9,431 bases of DNA from JASFRI01 sp050115015 (lineage in GTDB: Bacteria > Acidobacteriota > Polarisedimenticolia > CBDVAL01). Below, piece by piece: positions 5,378 to 9,431 of the stretch. Position 1 is the first letter of the stretch; each line of letters begins with the position of its first letter. The notes under the pieces were generated by a model. The model was not told the origin of the DNA and made no database searches. It worked only from the letters and a program-made list of their open reading frames with translations. The stretch is from positions 1 through 9,431 of the forward strand of contig JASFRI010000154.1 of the NCBI GenBank assembly GCA_050115015.1, given 5' to 3'. A program made the translations under genes and the position numbers.

Positions 5378-6913
5378 GTGCTGGACGAGTCGGACCGGCG
5401 GCGGGCGGCGGCCCACGGCGTGGACGAGGCGGAGCTCGAGCGACAGGTGCGGCTGCTGCGGGGGCCCGCGAGGTCGGTGCGAGTCTTGCGCCCCTGCACA
5501 CCGGGAGACGGGCTGGCGACGCTCGGGCCGGAGGAGCATGGGCCTCTCCTGGAGGCGCACGGCGGCGCCGCGGCGGCGGGTCGCTGCCGGAAGTTCGTGC
5601 CGGCCTCCGGGGCCGCGACGCGCATGTTCGCCGACCTGATGGCGTGCCTTCACGGCGGGACGGAGCCCGGATCCGCCGGCGCGGACCCCCCGGCGGAGGT
5701 CCGCGTGCTGCGGACCTTCCTGGATCGCCTCGAGGAGTTCCCGTTCCGGGACCTGCTGCGGGAGAGGATCCCGGCGCCGGGCGGCAGCCCGGCCCCCCTC
5801 GGGGCGGTCCGTCCGGCGCGGCGCGTCCTCGAGGCCCTCCTGCTGCCCGAGGGCCTGGGCTTCGCGGCGCTCCCCAAGGGGCTGCTGCCGTTCCACCGCT
5901 ACCCGTCGGAGCTTCGCACCCCCCTCGAGGAACACCTCGTGGAGGCGGCGGCGCTCGTGCGCGACGCGGACGGGACGGCGCGTCTCCACCTGACGGTCTC
6001 CATGGAACACGAGGCGCTGTTCCGCGCCCGGCTGGAGGCTGTGACCCCGGAGCTGGAGGGACGGCTCGGCACCCGGTTCGAGGTGACGTTCTCCACGCAG
6101 GATCCCTCCACGGACACCGTCGCGCTGGAGCCCGGGGGAGAGCTGTTCCACACGGCGGCCGGGGACCTGCTGTTCCGGGTCTCCGGGCACGGCGCGCTCC
6201 TCCAGAACCTCGGGAGCCTCGACGGGGACCTGGTGCTGATCAAGAACGTCGACAACGTCGCCCCCGACCCGCGCAAGCCGCCGGCCTTCCTCTGGAGCCG
6301 GCTGCTGCTCGGCCTGCTGGCCCGGCTGCAGGACGAGGTGCATGCGGCCTGCCGCGGGCTGGAGAGCGACCCCCGGGACGAGGCGACCCTCGAGACGGCG
6401 GCGTCCCTCGCCCGGCGGCTGCACCGCCGGGAAGCCCCGCGGCCCGGGGAATCCCGCGCCGGCCATCTCCTCCGGCTGCTGGACCGGCCGGTGCGGGTGT
6501 GCGGCATGGTGCCGAACGAGGGGGAGCCCGGCGGCGGTCCCTTCTGGGTCGAGGGCCCGGAGGGGGACAGCCTCCAGATCGTCGAGGGCGCCCAGATCGA
6601 TCCCGGCTCGGACTCCCAGGCGCGCATCTTCGCGTCGGGGACCCACTTCAACCCGGTGTTCCTGGCGTGTGCGCTGCGGGACCACCACGGCCGGCCGTTC
6701 CGGCTGGAGCGGTTCGTGGATCCGGAGGCCGTGATCATCGCTCGCAAGACCCACGAGGGGCGGGACCTGCTGGCCCTGGAGCGCCCGGGGCTGTGGAACG
6801 GCGCGATGGCGCACTGGAACACGGTTTTCGTCGAGGTGCCCGGGAGCGTGTTCACCCCGGTCAAGACCGTGCTGGACCTGCTCCGCCCCGAGCACCGCGT
6901 CGACGCGGCCTGA
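5378..6913 (+). CDS. DUF4301 family protein, nucleotidyltransferase-like
   Basis: This 511-aa protein matches the DUF4301 family pattern. A glycine-rich N-terminal loop KFVPASGAATRMF (72-84) is followed by LPKGLLPFHRY (165-175), RTPLEEHLVEAA (180-191), LHLTVSMEHE (203-212), VTFSTQDPSTDTVAL (236-250), LIKNVDN (287-293) and a conserved C-terminal half with CGMVPNEGEPGGGPFWVEG (375-393), ASGTHFNPVFLAC (419-431) and GLWNGAMAHWNTVFVEVP (471-488). The loop, PKG lysine and KNVDN motif recall GT-A-fold sugar-phosphate nucleotidyltransferases of the UDP-sugar pyrophosphorylase type, so a role in nucleotide-sugar supply is plausible but unproven for the family. It is cytoplasmic, with no signal peptide. 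The GTG start is fixed by a near-perfect Shine-Dalgarno. It stands alone, divergent from the helical-repeat operon. Several overlapping frames are open here only because of high GC. Confidence 0.9.
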   Translation: MLDESDRRRAAAHGVDEAELERQVRLLRGPARSVRVLRPCTPGDGLATLGPEEHGPLLEAHGGAAAAGRCRKFVPASGAATRMFADLMACLHGGTEPGSAGADPPAEVRVLRTFLDRLEEFPFRDLLRERIPAPGGSPAPLGAVRPARRVLEALLLPEGLGFAALPKGLLPFHRYPSELRTPLEEHLVEAAALVRDADGTARLHLTVSMEHEALFRARLEAVTPELEGRLGTRFEVTFSTQDPSTDTVALEPGGELFHTAAGDLLFRVSGHGALLQNLGSLDGDLVLIKNVDNVAPDPRKPPAFLWSRLLLGLLARLQDEVHAACRGLESDPRDEATLETAASLARRLHRREAPRPGESRAGHLLRLLDRPVRVCGMVPNEGEPGGGPFWVEGPEGDSLQIVEGAQIDPGSDSQARIFASGTHFNPVFLACALRDHHGRPFRLERFVDPEAVIIARKTHEGRDLLALERPGLWNGAMAHWNTVFVEVPGSVFTPVKTVLDLLRPEHRVDAA

Positions 6914-6925
6914 GGGGGGCGGTGG

Positions 6926-6954
6926 TGGACCTTGCAGGGGCGGGATCCTATATT
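6926..6954 (+). promoter_or_regulatory. Sigma70-like promoter for the coiled-coil/dehydrogenase/hydrolase cluster
   Basis: TGGACC (6926-6931, 4/6 match to TTGACA), a 17-nt spacer and TATATT (6949-6954, 5/6 match to TATAAT) lie in the 84-bp gap after the DUF4301 stop. The leader would be about 37 nt and ends in a GGAGG at 6990-6994. This suggests the three downstream genes form a unit separate from the DUF4301 gene. Confidence 0.6.
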
Positions 6955-6997
6955 GTGAGGCGTCCCGGCCACCCCGGTCGGGGAAGGACGGAGGTGC

Positions 6998-7612
6998 ATG
7001 ATGAGACGAGCCCTTCTGGCGCTGGCGCTCGCGGTGCTGGTCGTGCCGGCGGTCGCGGCGGGCCAGGACACTTACTACGTAGTGCTGCGGGACGGTGCCT
7101 GGGTCCGCGCGGCGGCGAAGCCCTCGGTGGAGGACGGCGTCGCCCGGATCCGCCTGACCAACGGCCTGCTCGCCGAGATCGAGGCGTCTCGAATCGACTG
7201 GCAGGCCAGCGAGTCGCGGAGCCAGCAGATGCGCGCCGCGGTGCTGTTCAAGCCGGTGGCCACGCAGAAACCGCAGTCCCTGGTCCGCGGCGACATCCCG
7301 GGCACCCTGACCATCGTGAACCGCCCGAGCGAGGCTCCCGCGCCGGCGCCGTCGACCCGGACCACCCCGGCGCCCGAGATGGCCGAGGACCCCTCGGCGT
7401 CCGTGCGGGGCCGGATCAGCACGCTGGACCAGGGGATCGCGGAGCTCCAGGAGCGCCAGCGCGATCTGCGGAATCAGGCCGCGGGCTCCTACAACCTGGA
7501 CGAGGCCGAGAAGCTGCGCGCCCAGGCGGACCGGATGGAGAAGCAGATCCAGACGCTGCGCGAGGAGAAGGAGCGCCTGCTCAAGCAGCTCTGGAGCCTG
7601 CAGCAGCCCTGA
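6998..7612 (+). CDS. Secreted or periplasmic coiled-coil protein, unknown function
   Basis: This 204-aa protein has an N-terminal signal peptide: RR, then a hydrophobic ALLALALAVLVVP core and an AVA-AG cleavage region near residue 21. The mature protein opens with a short beta-type segment (DTYYVVLRDGAWV at 24-36, ARIRLTNGLLAEIEASRIDW at 49-68) of the kind that reads 'residue displayed by gene X when given value Y' in small envelope domains. A Pro/Ala/Thr-rich linker (about 109-136) follows, then a charged coiled coil (138-203). I do not recognise a named family; an envelope-associated structural or assembly role is possible. Two ATGs lie in tandem. GGAGG at 6990-6994 is three nt from ATG 6998 and six nt from ATG 7001, so 7001 may be the true start, which would remove one Met. 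The next gene begins 26 nt after the stop, so the two are probably cotranscribed. Confidence 0.87.
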   Translation: MMRRALLALALAVLVVPAVAAGQDTYYVVLRDGAWVRAAAKPSVEDGVARIRLTNGLLAEIEASRIDWQASESRSQQMRAAVLFKPVATQKPQSLVRGDIPGTLTIVNRPSEAPAPAPSTRTTPAPEMAEDPSASVRGRISTLDQGIAELQERQRDLRNQAAGSYNLDEAEKLRAQADRMEKQIQTLREEKERLLKQLWSLQQP

Positions 7613-7637
7613 GCCCGCCCCTCCCGCAGGACCGACC

Positions 7638-8615
7638 GTGAGCGCGGGGAGCATGCCGGGCCTCTGGCTCGCGGACGGCTCCCTGCACCTGCGCCACGAC
7701 CTCCCCGTCCCCGACCCGCTCCCCGGCGAGGCACGGATCCGTGTCCTGCAGGCGGGGATCTGCGGCACGGACCTCGAGCTCCTGCGCGGCTACGCTCCCT
7801 TCACCGGGATCCCCGGCCACGAGTTCGTCGGCGTCGTCGACGAGGGGCCCGACGGCCTGCGTGGCCGCCGGGTGGTCGGCGAGATCAATGCCGCCTGCGG
7901 CCGCTGCGCCGCATGCCGTGCCGGACGCGGGCGCCACTGTCCCGATCGCACCGTGCTGGGGATCGTCGGTCGGCACGGGGCCTTCGCCCGCTACCTGACC
8001 CTGCCCGCCGGCAACCTCCGTATCCTGCCCGGGTCCGTGGGCGACGATGCCGCCGTGTTCGTGGAGCCGCTGGCCGCGGCCCTGGAGATCCTCGAGCAGG
8101 TCGCCCTGGGGGCCGCCCATCGCGTGCTGCTGGTCGGTGACGGCCGCCTGGGGCAGCTCATCGCACGGGTCCTCGTGCGCACCCGCTGCCGCCTGGAGGC
8201 GCTGAGCCGCTCGGCCGGGAAGCGCGCGCTGCTGGAGCGCGCCGGCGCGCGGGTCCTTCCCGAGGAACCGGAGCCGGGGGCCTACGACGTCGCCGTCGAG
8301 TGCACCGGGAATCCGGCGGGGTTCGAGGTGGCCCGCCGCGCGCTGCGGCCGGAGGGGATCCTGGTCCTGAAGAGCACGTACGCCGGCCGCCCCCCGCTGG
8401 ATCTCGCGGGGCTGGTGGTCGACGAGATCACCCTGATAGGATCGCGCTGTGGACCCTTCGACCCGGCGGTGGATCTCCTCGCCCGCGGCGAGGTCGAGGT
8501 GGAGCCGCTGATCGATGCGCGATATCCCCTCCGGCGGGGCGAGGAGGCGTTCCGGTACGCGGCCCGGCCGGGGGTGCTCAAGGTGATCCTCGAGGTCGCC
8601 CACGAGGGGAGCTGA
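7638..8615 (+). CDS. Zinc-dependent MDR alcohol dehydrogenase-like oxidoreductase
   Basis: A 325-aa medium-chain dehydrogenase/reductase, slightly shorter than typical 340-350 aa members. Catalytic zinc ligands are visible: C42 in GICGTDLELLRG, H61/E62 in GHEFVGVV, and E143 in FVEPLAAALEILEQV. Four cysteines, C87, C90, C93 and C101 (C-x2-C-x2-C-x7-C), form the structural zinc lobe. The Rossmann motif GDGRLGQLIA (167-176) binds NAD(P). The GDGxLG and FVEPLAAALEILEQ signatures resemble the MDR_like branch of threonine/sorbitol-dehydrogenase-type enzymes; the substrate cannot be read. It should catalyse reversible NAD(P)-dependent oxidation of an alcohol in the cytoplasm. GTG 7638 is preferred because AGGA precedes it with six nt spacing; ATG 7653 is the alternative. 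It is followed after six nt by the hydrolase lipoprotein gene. Confidence 0.93.
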   Translation: MSAGSMPGLWLADGSLHLRHDLPVPDPLPGEARIRVLQAGICGTDLELLRGYAPFTGIPGHEFVGVVDEGPDGLRGRRVVGEINAACGRCAACRAGRGRHCPDRTVLGIVGRHGAFARYLTLPAGNLRILPGSVGDDAAVFVEPLAAALEILEQVALGAAHRVLLVGDGRLGQLIARVLVRTRCRLEALSRSAGKRALLERAGARVLPEEPEPGAYDVAVECTGNPAGFEVARRALRPEGILVLKSTYAGRPPLDLAGLVVDEITLIGSRCGPFDPAVDLLARGEVEVEPLIDARYPLRRGEEAFRYAARPGVLKVILEVAHEGS

Positions 8616-8621
8616 TCACCC

Positions 8622-9431
8622 TTGCGGCGAGCCGCCCTGCTGCTCCTGCTCCTGCTGGCCGGATGCTCCGGGTCCCCCGGGTCCGCCGGGTCCGCCGGGT
8701 CCGACGACGCGCCCCCTCGTGCGGAGGGCGCCCGGGCGCGGACGGGGCAGGTTCCGGCTCCCGACGGGGTGCCCATTGCCTACCGGCAGGCCGGGGAGCA
8801 CGGCACCCCCCTGGTCCTCATCCACGGCTGGTCCTGCGACGCCACGTACTGGGAGCATCAGATCGCGGATCTCGGGACGCGGTGGCGGGTGGTGGCGGTG
8901 GACCTCGCGGGACACGGCGCCTCGGGCGCCGGACGGGAGGCGTGGACCGTCCCGGCCTTCGCCGGAGATGTCGGTGCCGTGCTGGAGGCGCTCGACCTGC
9001 GGGATGCGATCCTCGTGGGCCACTCCCTCGGAGGCGTCGTCGCCGTGGAGGTCGCCCGTCGCCATCCGGACCGGGTGGCGGGCCTGATCCCCGTGGACAG
9101 CCTCCAGGACATCGGGTTCCAGCTCGACGAGGACGCGCTCGAGGGCTTCCTGGCGCCGTTCCGCGAGGACTTCGGAGCGGCGATGCACGAGTTCGTCGGC
9201 GGCCTGTTCGAGCCCACGGCGGATCCGGCGCTTGCCGCGGCCATCGCCGCCGACATGGCGGCGGCGCCGCCGGAGGTGGCGGTACCCGCCCTGGAGGGCC
9301 TTTTCGCCTACGATCTCCCGGCTGGCGTCTCGGAGCTGGGGGTGCCGATCCGGGCGATCAACGCGGCCCGCATGCCGACGGATCTGGAGGCGAACCGGCG
9401 GTTCGCCCCCCAGTTCGAGGTCGTCCTGATG
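8622..9431 (+). CDS. Alpha/beta-hydrolase fold lipoprotein, 3' end missing
   Basis: The frame is open from TTG 8622 to the window edge, 270 codons with no stop. Residues 1-15 form a lipoprotein signal (RR, a run of leucines, lipobox LAGC with the lipidated C15). A Gly/Ser repeat linker (17-27) leads to the hydrolase domain: DGVPIAYRQAG (48-58), LVLIHGWS (64-71, oxyanion HGW), VVAVDLAGHGASG, then the nucleophile elbow GHSLGG (133-138, S135). The cap follows, and the end reads VPIRAINAARMPTDLEANRR. The acid position looks atypical (no clear G-x-x-D there) and the catalytic His would lie beyond the window. It is probably an envelope-anchored esterase or lipase-like enzyme; the substrate is unknown. 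TTG is chosen because it gives the signal peptide and lipobox directly; AGGGGAG lies about 10 nt upstream. It starts six nt after the dehydrogenase stop. Confidence 0.88.
   Translation, partial: MRRAALLLLLLLAGCSGSPGSAGSAGSDDAPPRAEGARARTGQVPAPDGVPIAYRQAGEHGTPLVLIHGWSCDATYWEHQIADLGTRWRVVAVDLAGHGASGAGREAWTVPAFAGDVGAVLEALDLRDAILVGHSLGGVVAVEVARRHPDRVAGLIPVDSLQDIGFQLDEDALEGFLAPFREDFGAAMHEFVGGLFEPTADPALAAAIAADMAAAPPEVAVPALEGLFAYDLPAGVSELGVPIRAINAARMPTDLEANRRFAPQFEVVLM
8670..8705 (+). repeat. Four in-frame 9-nt tandem repeats in the lipoprotein linker
   Basis: Four consecutive 9-mers of the form GGGTCC followed by CCC, GCC, GCC and GAC encode Gly-Ser-Pro, Gly-Ser-Ala, Gly-Ser-Ala and Gly-Ser-Asp, starting two residues after the lipidated cysteine. 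Unit length is a multiple of three, so copy-number change would lengthen or shorten the tether without a frameshift. Confidence 0.8.

Noticed and set aside
4410..5501. Upstream extension of the RodZ-like frame to a start at 5501
   Set aside because: The extra 364 residues are Arg/Pro/Gly-rich shadow of the helical-repeat gene. The true domain starts after 4409, where a Shine-Dalgarno and promoter are present.
6968..6984. CCCC/GGGG mini-hairpin in the coiled-coil gene leader as a riboswitch or attenuator
   Set aside because: A stem of only four or five pairs with no conserved riboswitch-like core; expected by chance at this GC content.
5644..7641. A 665-codon open frame on the plus strand overlapping the DUF4301 gene
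   Set aside because: Runs across the DUF4301 stop, an intergenic promoter and the coiled-coil gene in another frame; its translation is Gly/Arg/Pro-rich filler with no motif.
5351..7768. An 805-codon open frame on the minus strand opposite the DUF4301 and coiled-coil genes
   Set aside because: Shadow frame in GC-rich DNA: its translation is low-complexity (Arg/Gly/Pro/Gln-rich) with no domain, it lies opposite genes with clear family motifs, and it has no supported start.

Overview
The window is 9.4 kb of very GC-rich, densely coding bacterial DNA. Two blocks run away from a 42-bp intergenic gap at 5336-5377: six genes leftward on the minus strand and four rightward on the plus strand. Both window ends cut through a gene. 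The mix of genes (RodZ-like membrane HTH protein, PP2C phosphatase, TPR protein, DUF4301 protein, a lipoprotein alpha/beta hydrolase and a secreted metalloprotease-like protein) and the use of GTG/TTG starts suit a chromosome segment of an uncultivated Gram-negative-type phylum such as Acidobacteriota, Eisenbacteria or Myxococcota. I cannot resolve the phylum from the sequence alone. No tRNA, rRNA, CRISPR, insertion sequence or phage gene is visible, so this looks like ordinary chromosomal territory carrying several uncharacterised genes.

Leftward block, read in transcription order: (1) a 263-aa alpha-helical repeat protein (5335-4544); (2) a RodZ-like membrane-anchored helix-turn-helix protein (4409-3627) behind its own sigma70-like promoter and an inverted repeat; (3) a 366-aa paralogue of the first protein (3630-2530), whose start overlaps the RodZ-like stop by 4 nt; (4) a cytoplasmic TPR protein (2498-1533); (5) a complete PP2C Ser/Thr phosphatase (1504-737). 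A strong separate promoter (TTGACG-17-TATACT) then drives (6) a secreted MXAN_6640-like putative metalloprotease, cut off at position 1 where the HExxH zinc motif would be expected.

Rightward block: a 511-aa DUF4301 protein, likely nucleotidyltransferase-like, with a near-perfect Shine-Dalgarno; then, behind a second promoter, a tight cluster of a secreted coiled-coil protein, a zinc-dependent MDR dehydrogenase and an alpha/beta-hydrolase lipoprotein. The lipoprotein starts at TTG, has a clear lipobox and runs off the right end.

The most interesting element is the pair of helical-repeat paralogues bracketing the RodZ-like gene. They share a gapless ~96-residue domain at about 32 % identity by eye count. 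The first contains two tandem copies of this module, offset by exactly 127 residues. I do not recognise the module as a named family. Together with the TPR protein and the phosphatase it could be a scaffold/phosphatase module linked to a membrane-anchored RodZ-type protein. That functional reading is inference from gene order.
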